From Elmis aenea (Eukaryota; Arthropoda; Insecta; Coleoptera; Elmidae): DNA of 64,000 nucleotides. Under the pieces are notes generated by a model. That model was not told the origin of the DNA. It was given only the letters and a program-made list of their open reading frames with translations, and made no database searches. This document shows positions 1-12,120 of the stretch, piece after piece; position 1 is the first letter of the stretch; each line of letters opens with the position of its first letter. The DNA lies in contig OX393579.1 of NCBI GenBank assembly GCA_947652605.1, positions 24,015,674 to 24,079,673 of the forward strand. The letters are read 5' to 3'. The translations under genes were made by a program, and so were the position numbers.

Positions 1-1658
1 AAGCAAATCGGGCTGTTCATTATGTGCCCCTAATAAAATACAGGCCTTACCGGATTAACCGTTTTGCCGGACTAGTCGTAAAGCCATAGGGTTAAATTTA
101 AGCAAAATAAGTAAGAATCTCACAAAATTGCGGTATCACCACCAAGTGCAAGATAAATAAGCGCGCCCTACACACAACGCCATCTGTGGCTGCCCAGTAT
201 ACTAGTCTATTGGCCGCGGGAATTTCAAATTCCCTTTCGTGGATTAAAGGAGGTGCCGAACTAAATGTTGCCGGAAAATAGGTGTTGGACCTGTATTAAT
301 ATACGTTCTCTTTATATGGTCAAATTATAAAAATATTTCACATCATTACACATCTTTCTAGGATTCTAAAAACACGTTCCAAAATTTTACGACCAAATGA
401 AATTATTGGCAATAGACAATCTTAACTTTGCCACCATACCAGTCCTGACTTTTCTTTGTTAAACCACAATTATTTTAACAAAACTTGTTACACTGTGTAA
501 GTTCGAGGATTAAATAGCAAATCACATAAAGTTGTCCACAAATTGCAAAAAAAGCTTGCTGAATTTTATTATTTTAAGTGCACATAGTACACAGAACCTG
601 TGGTTGAATTTTACATATAGGTACCATAATTTTCCTTTAAAATATTTCGTAAGGTTTACACGCAAGCTTTAATGTTTACACATATTTATAACAATATGTA
701 CGGATATTATTTATTCTGCCTTTGTATTAGCCACTTATGTCAGTGATTTGTGCGTGAGCTATAATCGTTTATGCTTCATGTTACCTGTCAACTCTTTGAC
801 AATTTTCTCCTTGGTATTTGACCTCATGAGACAGCGGTGAAATATCGAGTAGGTCGACATAAAATAAGTGATTTTATACGACGCGTTGTTCTAATCTCTC
901 ACATGTACACTTAATATATTCGCCTAGTAACTAACTACCAATTTTTTGAGTAATAAAGTAAAATTAAAATCTGATTATAGGTTATTTATAATTAAACGAG
1001 ATTAATATCTATTCTATACGGACATTTTTTTACTTACTTAAATTTGTCGTATATCGTGTGCTGTACACGTTCTAAATTGCACAGTCATAAAGTGAAATAG
1101 TTTCAGGAAACAGTTGTAATATACAAGCCTTAATTATGTATAGCAGCAAATAAAATGAAGGTTTACAAGCTTGTTATGTCAGCAGTGAAAATATTTGTGT
1201 TTAACACAAACACAAAGTGGGTCTAAAACAAGAAGTTTTTGAGGCTCATTATACAAAAGTAATAATAAATTTACCTTGGAGACTTTCACTATTTAATTCC
1301 AAAATATGCTCGTTCACTGTTGTTAATATTTTAATACCATGTTTTACTGTAGACACTAGTAAAATAAGTGCTAGTTTGGTCGAGGTGACTGGCCAGTGGG
1401 TCAGTCTTAACTATGTCCACCAATTCAGTGTCAAAAAGTGCTACATATTGTTTTTTTTTAGAATAGATAGTACACTATCTAGGATGTTAAAAAAATAGTA
1501 TGTTTTACAACAAGAAATGAAAGTCCAGTTTTTTTCGCGAGTGACAAATCTCAACAACGAAAAAAAAGATTTCATCTCGAGTCGTAAATGCTATTTTTTC
1601 TACAAAATTAAAATTATATTATAGAACGAACGTTAATGTAAACGAACCAAATGACAAT
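1..1658. other. Intronic DNA, no feature recognised
   Basis: This is AT-rich sequence with a slightly more GC-rich patch near 130-280. A 93-residue open frame at 1217-1498 starts without ATG, has no recognisable motif and looks like chance. Confidence 0.5.
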
Positions 1659-1659
1659 T

Positions 1660-1969
1660 AAGGTCTCTTCACACACATCAGTCACGGCGCGTCTCCGATC
1701 CGTCAGTTCCGTCAACCGTCAGTCATAAAAAAATATTCTTTCTTGTAATTTAAGTTGATTCATCTACACTCGTCCGGCGCAGTTACGAATATCTCGTCAG
1801 TCTGTCACAGTTTCGGCGCCTGACAGTCAAACTTGCTATTTCTTCTTACCGATATTGTCTGACGCCTGACTGACGTGTGTGAATAGGCTTCGTGGGTATG
1901 CCTGAGACAAAACGGTGACGGATCGGAGACGCGCCGTGACTGATGTGTGTGAAGTTTTGAAGAGACCTT
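1660..1969. mobile_element. MITE with long imperfect terminal inverted repeats
   Basis: It begins AAGGTCTCTTCA and ends with its reverse complement. Inside these, a further roughly 35-bp GC-rich block with GGCGCGTCTCCGATCCGTCA is present inverted at the other end. The centre repeats related CAGTC/GACTG motifs. I could not find a clear target duplication, so the superfamily is open. Confidence 0.7.
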
Positions 1970-1979
1970 TATCTATCTA

Positions 1980-2490
1980 TCTTCTATATATATAAAAGAG
2001 CTTGTTTGTGTGTTTGTTTGTTTGTTTGTTTGTTCGCTATAGAATCCTAGGTCCGTTGACCGATCGGGACTAAATTTTGCACAGTTACTATTTAGGACCT
2101 TGCAGATCTAACGCCAAACTTTAGGTACAAACACATATTACCAATTTAAAAAAAAAAAAAAAATTACTTGGACGGGATTTGATCTTACGTCGGCAAATAC
2201 CTGGTCAAAACACGATACGGCGCGGTGTATTTCTCAAGTAAAGATTGTTTTGTATACAATTAGTAATAAATGTACATGAAGTATTATTTTTATTAGTACA
2301 TTTTTAATTGAAACAAGACGAAAGAGTTATTATTCAATTTTTAAGCAATAAATAGTTATTTTTTAATGAATTATAAGAAAATGAAAAGATGATTGATCAG
2401 AGTATGTCATTTGTGTATGATTTGGAATTATTGGGCTTATTCAAGTTAAAAAAGTAATTAAAATTGTAATCGCCCGTGCAACGCCGGGTA
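1980..2490 (+). mobile_element. Helitron-like non-autonomous element (tentative)
   Basis: It starts TCTTCTATATATATAAAAG, the kind of TC-TATATA-AAAG start seen in many insect Helitron-like elements. A TTTG microsatellite follows at about 2011-2034. It ends near CGCCCGTGCAACGCCGGGTA, a GC-rich short hairpin followed by AT-rich sequence. There are no terminal inverted repeats. The CTRR end is not clear, so the 3' boundary is approximate. Confidence 0.45.
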
Positions 2491-2897
2491 AATCGTTATG
2501 TATAAAGTATTAACTAATCATTTCATTTCCATAGCGACACCACCACACTGACATTGACATAAATAAAATTATAACCTGCAAACGAAATATATTTAATGTT
2601 AATTTTTGTACCATTCTTAGGCCTTTATATAAAATGCTACATTACAATTAAATTATTTGATTAGAATATTAACGCAATTTTAATTAATTATGAGTTTAAG
2701 CTTAAAATCGTAAATTTACAATTTTTTATTGACATTGACATTATTTTCGCCACTAGAGACGAAAGTAAAACTTTCATGTAAAGTAGGCAGTAAGAAAATG
2801 ACAACTTTGATATACATGAGTAGAAAAACATCGTTTACTGTAAAATCAACATGATAACATCATTAATTTTTGCTATAAAATATGGTATGCGAAATTA
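2491..2897. other. Intronic DNA, nothing recognised
   Basis: AT-rich sequence with no repeat structure or coding signal that I can see. Confidence 0.5.
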
Positions 2898-4721
2898 TAC
2901 AGGGTGAGTCACGACGGACGCGTCGGAGTTTTATGGCGAAACGGTTTATATTTTCCAATTTCTGTCGCTGTTAGATTATGTAAGTCAATAAGGGCTACAT
3001 TTTAAAAATATTTTCATATATACAGGGTGCTCCAAAAAAGATTGCCATATCAAAGTTATACTTTTTCTTATGGAACACCCTGTATATTTTTACATTTTTG
3101 TATTCCTCTTTTAATTTACTTCAAAAAATGTGAAAGGTTATATATGTCTAAAGTCAACCGTTCTCGTGAAAATTGCATTTTCATGAAAATACAGTATTTT
3201 CAAAAATTTTCAACATTTGAAAACTTTGACAAGTCTGAAGAAATTTGCTTGGAGATAAGACTGACAATAGATTATGTAACACTTTGCACCACCTACATTT
3301 TTAAAATATTATACAGGGCGTTTTTTACGCTTGGTCAAACTTGTGAAACTTTAAACATCGATAACTCGTTTTTTTTAAATACAACACCCTATATTTTTTT
3401 ACCCCGTCTTATAGAAAATTTAATTCTCTTTCGAAAACATTAAGGCTGTTTTTCACCTAAAATTGATATTTTCCGAGATATCGCGATTTTATTGTTAATT
3501 ATTAGGGCAAAGTAATATTTTCAAGTAGGCTATGAAGGTAGACAGCGGTAATTTGAAACAATTGAAATAAAAAACAAGAAACTTATAATTTTGTCGTTTG
3601 CCTACACATTTTTGACATTTTTTTATAAGAAAGTTGTAGATTTACCATTTTTACGTTTAAATATAGGTTTCTCATCAGGGCCACAATATTTTTCATATAA
3701 TTGAGTTTGACCGTTTGCCAAGTCCTAAAAAACGATTGATAATGTATTAGGTACGAGAACGGAACGCTGATTTAAAAAAAAAGTAATACTGACTTGTCTA
3801 ATTTTACATAAAAAAAAAAAAACATGGTTGGTACTGTTTTCGGTAGAGTGTCGTAGTGTCGTATCGTAAACAGACAAAAAATGGTTTATAGGATTTAGTA
3901 ATTATCTTATAACACTGGTCCAATAAATAAATGCATAAATAATTTAAAAAAATCTCTATTTAAACGTAAGTATGGTAAAACTACAACTTTCCTATAAAAA
4001 TATGTCAAAAGTGTGTAGTCAAACGATAAAATTATAAGTTTCTTGTTTTTTCTTTCAATTGTTTCAAATTCCCGCTGTCTACCTTCATAGCCTACTCGAA
4101 AATATTACTTTGCACTAATAATTAACAATAAAATCGCGATATCTCGGAAAATATCAATTTTAGTATAAAACAATATTAATGTTTTCGAAAGAGAATTAAA
4201 TTTTCTATAAGACGGTGTAAAAAAATGTAGGGTGTTGTATTTAAAAAAAATGAGTTATCGATGTTTAAAGTTTCACAAGTTTGACCAAGCGTAAAAAACG
4301 ACCTGTATAATATTTTAGAAATGTAGGTGGTGCAAAGTGTTACATAATCTATTGTCAATCCTATCTCCAAGCCAATTTCTTCAGACTTCTCAAAGTTTTC
4401 AGTTGTTGAAAATTTTTGAAAATACTGTATTTTCATGAAAATGCAATTTTCACGAGAACGGTTGACTTTAGACCCATATAACCTTAAACATTTTTTGAAT
4501 TAAATTAAAAGAGGAATCCAAAAATGTAAAAATATACAGGGTGTTCCATAAGAAAAAGTATAACTTTGATATGGCACTCTTTTTTGGAGCACCCTGTATA
4601 TTTGAAAATATTTTTAAAATGTAGCCCTTATTGACTTACATAATCTAACAGCGACAGAAATTGGAAAATATAAACCGTTTGGCCATAAAACTCCGACGCG
4701 TCCGTCGTGACTCACCCTGTA
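2898..4721. mobile_element. Fold-back element, 1.8 kb, with ~770-bp arms
   Basis: The left end TACAGGGTGAGTCACGACGG is mirrored at the right end by CCGTCGTGACTCACCCTGTA. The arms continue in inverted form to about 3670 and from about 3953, leaving a loop of about 280 bp. The preceding dinucleotide is TA; the following one is TG, so the right copy of the target site may have mutated. Each arm carries a smaller inner hairpin with its own TACAGGGTG and CACCCTGTA ends (3022-3086 and 4536-4597), which suggests an older nested insertion. Open frames of 138 and 86 residues in the arms are mirror copies of each other and resemble no protein I know. Confidence 0.85.
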
Positions 4722-4778
4722 TGTGGGTGTGAGGTCTAGACTGAATTACTCTGTATATTGTCGTAAAAATTGTTTATA

Positions 4779-5132
4779 CGAGGCGTGTTCAAAAAACGAC
4801 TGAACTTTTGATATCGCGCGGCAACTGATAGTCCTAGCGACGTCCGGTTGGCGGCGCTGCACTCTTCGTAGCCTCCCGAGTAACTTATTTCTTTCCGTTT
4901 GTTTATATCTTGTTGAGTTTTCGTAATATTGCTGTTTAAGTGGTAGGTGTTTTAGTGGTCGTGGCGAATTTCGCAACAGCAATATTACGAAAATTAAACA
5001 AGATAAAACAAACGGAGAAAAAATAAGTTACTCGGGAGGTTACAACGAACGCAGCACCGCCAACCGGACATCGCTAGGACTATCAGTTGCCGCGCGATAT
5101 CAAAAATTCGGTCTTTTTTTGAACATACCTCG
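4779..5132. mobile_element. Mariner-like hairpin MITE
   Basis: CGAGGCGTGTTCAAAAAACG at the left is mirrored at the right by CCTCG preceded by the inverted sequence. TA lies on both outer sides. The two arms of about 165 bp are closely matched around a loop of about 30 bp. The CGAGG-TGTTCAAAAA start is like many insect mariner ends. No transposase sequence was recognised in the arms. Confidence 0.8.
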
Positions 5133-5895
5133 TAGTGTAATTGTATAGTGATGGTAAGTTAAATTGCTCATAAGTAGATTTTTTATTCAAGTGTGCTCCA
5201 ACTTGCAATGTTAAAATGTCAGCATTAAAGTTTTGGCAGGTATCCCAATATTTTATTTGAGAAAACATATTATTCCTATTTGTTTACTTAGTCTGTAGAT
5301 TTACATTGAAGTCTGATTAAAACCATCTAGTAAAACTCATCGGTAAATGTTGATTTCTTACATAATGAAAATTGTTGAGAAACCAATTTTAACAAAATAA
5401 AAAGAATTAATTTGATTTGGAATGACAAGAGTTTGCAAGCGATTTCCAACTCAATACCTTTTGTGACGTTCGTCGAAACTTGTACTTTTGAGAAACATTT
5501 TTCATCTCTGTGTGAAAGTAAAAATCGGACGTGTAAATATTCGCTTTTGTTGTTAGTTGGGACGCGAATGTGTTATATTGATCGTACCCCTGACCCACCC
5601 GCATATCAGGGTCACCTTCTTTTTGACCCACTCCTATTATAAATACAATCCCTTTCTTCCTTAACCCTTTATATTCCCTTGTGTGTTCCGATACCTCTAC
5701 ACTCGGGATCCAGTGGCTTTTAGCCTTTTATGCTAACTTTTTTGAAAGGTAATATTAATGTCGTATAGCGTATCAACGTATACAAAACTTTTTAAAACTT
5801 TGTGCCAGCTTGCTTGAACACTAAATAATGTTTCAAGCATGAACATCATGAAAACATCAATAATTTATTGTTGCTATATTGGTGATAATTATAAC
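5133..5895. other. Intronic DNA, nothing recognised
   Basis: Two overlapping 74-76 residue open frames on opposite strands at 5407-5642 show no motif and are taken as chance. Confidence 0.45.
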
Positions 5896-6462
5896 CAGGG
5901 GTTTGGAGCGGAGCTGGAGCGCGGAGCAGTGAAGCAATGGGTTTTTGCCCGGAGCGAGAGCGGAGCCCGGAGCAAATAATTTTGATTGCTCCACTGCTCC
6001 ACTTTACTATTATAAACTACAATTTTTTTTTAATTTTATGATTTATTCTCATGGGTATAGTATTTAATAAAATTATAAATAAACTAAATTCGATTTTTTT
6101 GAAGTAAAATTATTATAATGTAACTTTTCTGAATATTAATTTTCATTATTTTTTATTTGAATTTTGAAAAATTGTAAAGAACTTTTTTTTCTTTTTTTTA
6201 ACTTTTGAAGATCAATAATTTGTTCATTTATTTAACTTCACTTGTTTCTTAGGGTCAAATATTGTAATTTTTGGTCCATTTCCACATACATATCTCATAA
6301 AATTTTAGCTTTGTTTTAAAAAACAAATTTTTAAATAAAAAAACTTATTTTATTAACATTTGGAGCGCGGAGCGGAGCGGGAGCGGAGCTGGAGCAGGCA
6401 TCTTGATACCGGAGCGGAGCTGGAGCGGAGCAACTAAAAAATTGGACTGCTCCAAACCCCTG
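5896..6462. mobile_element. hAT-type MITE rich in GGAGC pentamers, copy 1
   Basis: It begins CAGGGGTTTGGAGC and ends GCTCCAAACCCCTG. A perfect 8-bp target duplication ATTATAAC flanks it, diagnostic of hAT (or P) type transposition. Both subterminal regions are packed with GGAGC, in the same orientation at both ends. The AT-rich centre has no coding potential. Copies 2 and 3 lie at 8223 and 14924. Confidence 0.93.
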
Positions 6463-7551
6463 ATTATAACCCAATAAAAAATTAATCATTTTTAGTATTA
6501 AATTATTTATATATTTATGGGAAATAATGATAACGCAAAGGAAATTATGTAATTATTGACACACAAGACACTATCTACATTAATTCCAAACATAAATGAT
6601 CTTGTTATAGTCGGAAAATCTGGTGGATGCGCCAGGTTCTCTAACTGTACAATTTAAAAATTATAGGAGTTGCATTTACAATCTCTCAAATTACTTTGTT
6701 CAATAAACGATTGCATCATTTTAACCATAACTGCATGTGCTGCCAATGAGCAAAATAAACTATTGTAGCAATTACCGTTGATTTAAAAAAAGTTTTTGTT
6801 AGACTTATCCTAAATTGTAGTAATATAATAGTTAACATTGGTAAGAACGAGATATCATGAAAGTTTTACAAATTAAAAAAACCTTAGGTTTTAGTTATTG
6901 AATTGAATATTGCAACTCAAAAACTAAGCGGGCTTGGCAGTGTTAGCAGGATCATGTAGTTGAGACTTCCGTATAAATTGTATATGTCAAATTTTAATTT
7001 TTTCCACGGAAATACCAAAAAGTTATAAATGAAACTTAAAATGTAAGTTTTTTCAGTTGTTTTAGATTTTAAATACTGTACAAAATTTAAATTGTATTAA
7101 TTTGATGCACGTTTATTTTTAATTGTTTCCAGTATCTACATATTTTTGTGATAATAGTCAAAAAAAGTTACTAACTACGTTTGTTAAAACGAATTTCAAT
7201 GGTTTCTGGTAAAAGCAGTTTTTAACGGTTGTCACATCTGCTTGCGAAAGGATTCTCCACTTTTGGTAGTCTATTTTGTTGACCTACATAAGGCTATCTA
7301 GACGTTTTCAAAATTTCCCAACGCATATGCTATATTTTAGTCGTTTTTTGGTGCGCATTATAATGTAGGAAGATGAATTATGTTTTAATGCAGAAACGCT
7401 TTTCCATATTCATGATATCGCTGCAAACGCAGCAGGTATAATTTCGTTCTCGCCGTTACGGCAAAGCGTGCGTGCTGGTCCAGACAGGCCACGGCCTATG
7501 CGATCATACCGAAAATATCAACGTTGAAATTTGTAGTTTGTAATTTTTGCT
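6463..7551. other. Intronic DNA, one GC-richer patch
   Basis: It is mostly AT-rich. About 7420-7510 is more balanced, with CGCCGTTACGGCAAAGCGTG and GGCCACGGCC, and belongs to no repeat noticed here. It is a possible conserved non-coding element, but composition is the only hint. Confidence 0.3.
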
Positions 7552-9115
7552 TACAGGGTGGTCCAAATTTGAAGTATTTGTCAGTTACTGTAATATTTGT
7601 CTAAAATTTGATTACGGTCGTCTCTAGGGCTACTTTTCTGGGAAAAATTCATTTGTGTCATCAGATTTGTAGTTGCCTTTTTTTTGTTTTTTCCATATGG
7701 GAGAAAATTGTAATATTCTTGATTATGAAAAGTGATCAAATATTCTTTATGTTCAAAAATTGATTAAATATTAAAAGATTCGATAAAACTGATTCCAATT
7801 TTGCTTTACGATCTTAATAACTGATACAAAACGCAAATGTTTTATATTTAATTTGGAACCCATAGTAGGCCATGACTTTATTGAAAAAGACATTTGCTCA
7901 ACCTTAAGAAAATATACGGAAATAACAAGAATATAGTTATTTTTATGAAAAATTCATATAGGTACAAAACTTTTCATGGATTAAAAAAAAAAAACACTTA
8001 AGCAAAAGAAAATAGTGATACTGCTACACTGGTTTGATCTTTATTCTCAAGCGATACTATAGTATTTATTACATTTTTAAAGTGTTGACCTTCTTTGTCC
8101 GCGCGTTTTTTAAATGTTTTCGCAAAAACCAAAGTTGCGTATATTACACGGAAAGTTTATACAATACGGAAAGCAACTGAAACATTTTCGCTTGCTTTAA
8201 CTAAAGTAATAGTGCAAAATACCAGGGGTTTGGAGCGGAGCATGGAGCTGGAGCACGGAGCAGTGGAGCAATGGGTTTTTGCCCGGAGCAGGAGCGGAGC
8301 CCGGAGCAAATAATTTTGATTGCTCCACTGCTCCAGTTTATTATGTACAATTTTTAAAAAAAACTATTTTTTTATTTTTTTCAACCTTTGAAGATCTATA
8401 ATTTGTTCTTTCAAACATTTATTTAACTTCACTTATTAGTTAGGGTCAAATAATTTTTGACCAACTTCCACATATACCAAAAAAAATTAAAACTTTGGTT
8501 AAAAACAAATTTTTTGATTAAATACTTTAAAATGATAACGATATTTGGAGCATGGAGCGGAGCTGGAGCGGAGCTGGAGCAGGCATTGTGATGCCGGAGC
8601 GGAGCTGGAGCGGAGCAATTAAAAATTGGACTGCTCCAAACCCCTGCAAAATACAATATTATTTTTTTTAAATTGTGTGAACACAGGGTGATTTATAATA
8701 GGTGTAAAAAATTGTGACAGTTTCTCATTGTTTTATGAACATAGGTCCTATTTAAGTTGGTAACGGATGTACAAGAAGTCAAAGTTTTGTAGTAGATACC
8801 TGGTATATGTAGATAATTCATTCCCAAAACAAAAATATATTTTTTTTTACAACAAATGCTCAAAATGTGCTCCTTCCATTTTCAAAGCAAAACAATTAAT
8901 AAGATTTTTTTCTGATATGAAGTTCTTTTGTTTTGCGAATTAATTGTAGTAGGTTTTATTAATTAAGTTATTTTATTAATTGCTATGACAAATCTGATGA
9001 CACAGGTGAATTATTTATCTTGAAAAAATAGCGTTAGAGACCTGAATCAGATTTCCACTACTTATTGTAGTTACTGAGATAACCAACAAATCATTTGACT
9101 TTAGAATACCCCGTA
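7552..9115. mobile_element. Old fold-back element carrying a nested hAT MITE
   Basis: The left end TACAGGGTGGTCCAAATTTG pairs imperfectly with a right end finishing CCCCGTA. The motif GTGTCATCAGATTTGT is inverted at 8990-9003. The arms are much more diverged than in the 56 kb element, so this is an older insertion. The GGAGC-rich MITE sits in its loop. A further CACAGGGTG start lies at about 8683. Confidence 0.6.
8223..8646. mobile_element. hAT-type MITE rich in GGAGC pentamers, copy 2
   Basis: It has the same ends as copy 1, with a perfect 8-bp target duplication CAAAATAC on both sides. It is shorter in the centre. It lies inside the older fold-back at 7552-9115, so it is the younger of the two. 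Confidence 0.93.
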
Positions 9116-10278
9116 CAGGCTTTGTCGTACAAGATCAGTTTCCTCTAATTAATCTTGCTTGAATTTATTTTATAAAGCAATTTTTAATTTTGTTTTGTGA
9201 ACTACTTTCTTAGTTTATTACTTAACTTGTGAGTCGTAGTTCTCGTCAATGACGTTTTAATTTAAATTTCAAACAACTTAATGAACATTTTCTCAAAGCA
9301 AAAGTTTGTTACGTTACTTATATAGTTAAATGCAGGTTGTGGAAACACTGATTACGCTCTTATCTTTTATTGAATTAGGTGACTAGAGAATCGTTAACTC
9401 TAGGGAATCGTCCACGCCAGACAATTATACAGCTGTTGGCTCGATCTCTTGAGCCTCAGTTGTTCTCGTGTTGTTGTATATTCTGCGTTACCGGATTAAC
9501 CTCGCTTCAAAACGAGTTTTATGCTCGTAAATTACCGCGGCCTGAGCAAATTATTTATCATTGTTAAACTTGAAAGTTAATGCGCGTTTTCTGAAGTAAC
9601 TTAAAACACACAAAACTGTATTCGTTCGGGAGCTTTTATATTTTCACGTATTCTTAAAGTAATTTCTCTTATTTGGCTCGATTGTTCTCGAGGTTAGAAT
9701 TTTCCGGCTATTACACCGACCTTCGGACCTTATCAGAATGAACATTTGTTTTCCAATTCTTCCTCTTACGTGACTCGAGTGACCCTCCTAGTTTATCCTG
9801 ATTTGAAGTTTCCATTGACCGTTCAAGTTTCAGAATAGAGACTTAGCAAGGACTTAATACATTATCAAACATTTCGAGTCGTTTAAATTGCAGTAGATAA
9901 GCTATTTTCGGTTTCTTAAGATGTGATTAATGATTAATACGAAAAGTTGATTGAAAAGGCATCGAAAATGTACCACAACTTCCTAACAAGTTTTGTAAGG
10001 ACCTTAATTATATCGCAGATCTAATATCTATTTAACATTAATAGTCACGAAATTAATTAAAACTTTCTTTAAGAAGTGATACTTGCAACAAACCGTAATT
10101 CTAATTATTTTAATATGATGTAATATGGCAAAAATATCGTGCTTAAATCGATTCAAGACTTTATATTTATTCATATTTATTACCGAGAACACAATGTTAC
10201 TTAAATGAACACAAATTGGCCATCATTGTATTCTTAAGCCAATGTTTTTAGTTTAAATTTTACAGCCTAAAATCTTAA
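9116..10278. other. Intronic DNA with possible conserved non-coding patches
   Basis: About 9360-9560 and 9680-9850 are less AT-rich, non-repetitive within the window and free of transposon signatures. These are the properties expected of intronic regulatory DNA. No specific binding sites can be assigned. Confidence 0.3.
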
Positions 10279-10288
10279 ATACATACAT

Positions 10289-11014
10289 CTTTTTCTTTTT
10301 AGTCGGTTCCTCTAATACCTTTCGGTGTCGAGGTATGCTTTTCTATTTCTGTGTTATGTTTCTCCACTCCTGCTTATCGTTAGCTAATTGCGGCACATCT
10401 CTCCAGCTCATTTTTCTTCTAGTCTCTGCCCCACTTCTTTTCCCATTTTATTCTTGGTCTTCCTCTATTTCTTTTTCTCTCTATTTGCATTTTCCATCCT
10501 GTTTTCGCGTATCTACTTTCTGGCATGCGTAGTAGATGTCCAATTAATTAATTGATCCATCTCCTTCTTTTTCTTAATACCTGTTACTCCTAGGTTATTT
10601 CGAATTTTTTCGTTACTGATTTTATCGATCAGTCTACATCCCTCTATTCTTCTCAGAAATATCATTTACTGTACCTGATGTATTCTTTGTTTATGATTTT
10701 GAGTTAGTGTCCAAGTTTCTGAACTGTACGTGAGAATGGGTACATACACTGCATTAGAAACTCGCGTCTTCGTTTCTTTTGATATCTCCTTCTTACTTAT
10801 CAAACATTTATTAGTGGCGTAGTAAAATTTCGTCGCTGCCGGTATTCTGCTATTCAGATCTTTCTCCAATTTACCATTTTCTGCAATTATTGTTCCTAAA
10901 TGTTTAAAATTTGCTACATGCTTTATCTTTTTTTTTTTGGTCTAACATAATTGTAACTGGTTCATGAATTTTCGCTATAACCATAACCTTAACCTTTGTT
11001 ATATTAGTACTCAT
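10289..11014 (-). mobile_element. 5'-truncated non-LTR retrotransposon (LINE), 3' end
   Basis: This is the reverse-strand copy of the element at 25906. The reverse complement encodes the C-terminal reverse-transcriptase region with Ser-Ser-Glu-Thr-Trp-Thr-Leu and a Lys-Thr-Arg-Val segment, then the post-RT tail and a purine-rich 3' end. ATACATACAT lies at both flanks and may be a 10-bp target duplication. Frameshifts and stops break the frame, so it is dead. Confidence 0.8.
10666..10869 (-). pseudogene. Reverse transcriptase C-terminal remnant
   Basis: This is a 67-residue open frame with Lys-Thr-Arg-Val-Ser-Asn-Ala-Val-Tyr, then LTYSSETWTLTQNHKQRI. The pattern is typical of the region just after the catalytic part of LINE reverse transcriptases. 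It corresponds closely to the frame at 26114. The catalytic YADD region is missing because of 5' truncation. Confidence 0.75.
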
Positions 11015-11024
11015 ATACATACAT

Positions 11025-11497
11025 AAACTTTTATTATGAAGTGTTCTTTCTTTATATTAGTTGACCATTAAATATTGAACAACGTAACTGTAAATGCAAA
11101 CGATTTAAGTGGAAATTACATATAATCATTTGTTAAAATTATTTTTTTACGGATTTAACGGCGCGAACATTTTAACTAAAGCTGAAAAAAGCTACATGTT
11201 AACATGGGTAAATAGATACATAACACGGAGCATTCAGTTTATCAAACAAGGGCATCGGTCACATTACTAATGCAAATCGCGGCGCGAACACGGAGGTCTG
11301 TGTTTACCGCTGTTGAGCTGATTAGGACGCTCTCGATGTCCTTTTAGTGGAACACGGTTTTACACTATTAAATAATGTTGTACATATTGTTATAGACCTC
11401 ATGTCCGATCACCAAATCAATATATTTAGCTACAAATCTGATCAGAGCTTACATGCACGTTTGATCATTGCGATTTTTTTAACCGATGCGCGGCATA
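11025..11497. other. Intronic DNA with a possible conserved patch
   Basis: About 11250-11350 is GC-richer and contains an ATGCAAAT octamer. Nothing else was recognised. Confidence 0.3.
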
Positions 11498-11699
11498 CGA
11501 GGTGTGATTAAAAAATACCGTGGACATAATCACTTAGCTCGATAATTCGAACGAAGACCGAATTTGCGTGAAACTGCTTCATCGTACAACCTTCCGTCAT
11601 CTTTGCTTAGTCTTAAATAAAGCGTTTACAAACGCGTTCCGCGATTGTGTCTCGAAAATGAAACGTGAGCAACAGATGAACATTGTTAAAACTGGGTAA
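11498..11699 (+). mobile_element. Mariner 5'-end fragment
   Basis: TA followed by CGAGGTGTGATTAAAAAATA resembles the terminal repeat of insect mariner elements. About 160 bp further in, an ATG opens MKREQQMNIVKTG before a stop, at the distance and with the charge pattern expected of a mariner transposase start. No other end was found, so this is a truncated relic. Confidence 0.45.
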
Positions 11700-11845
11700 T
11701 AACACAGAATATTAGTGAAAATTGGATAATATACTGCAGTCACCCGCAAGATTGTTTACAACGCTTTCGTGATGTCTTTAAAAATTGATGAAAACATCGC
11801 AAAATGCAATAAAGTGGCTTAATTAAACAGAAAATTTTCTTCACA

Positions 11846-12120
11846 TGTCAAATTTGCGTTTTTAACCAATCACTAACCTTAAATCTTCTAGAGACTACCA
11901 ATGAGCATTATTACACGGTAATAATTTTACATTTTCCTATCAGCTGTTGATCCTCCTGTCAAATTTGCGTTTTCGACCAATAACAAACTCAGATTTCCTT
12001 TAAACGGCCAATAAACATAATCATACACTAATAATATCCTTTTCGCAATTAGAGATTTTCATGCTTTTATTGGTCGTTTCTAAGAAATCTAAGTTTGTGA
12101 TTCATCGAAAATATAAATTT
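11846..12120. repeat. Three ~60-bp repeats, two direct and one inverted
   Basis: A block beginning TGTCAAATTTGCGTTTT and ending near (G)CCAAT occurs at 11846-11905 and 11957-12014, and inverted at about 12068-12120. Each copy contains an ACCAAT motif near the middle and a CCAAT at the end. Copies two and three could form a hairpin with a loop of about 55 bp. It could be a MITE remnant or a regulatory cluster. Confidence 0.65.

Noticed and set aside
1217..1498. 93-residue open frame as a gene
   Set aside because: It has no ATG start, no motif, a Phe/Ile/Val-rich composition typical of AT-rich chance frames, and no splice or promoter context.
3027..3443. 138-residue open frame as a gene
   Set aside because: It lies in the arm of the 2898-4721 fold-back; the other arm carries a mirror version. 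It starts without ATG and resembles no protein.
5407..5642. Overlapping open frames on both strands
   Set aside because: Both are short, overlap each other and lack motifs; chance frames.
10335..10532. Forward-strand frame over the LINE copy
   Set aside because: It is the antisense shadow of the reverse-transcriptase remnant; the same shadow occurs at 26424-26651.
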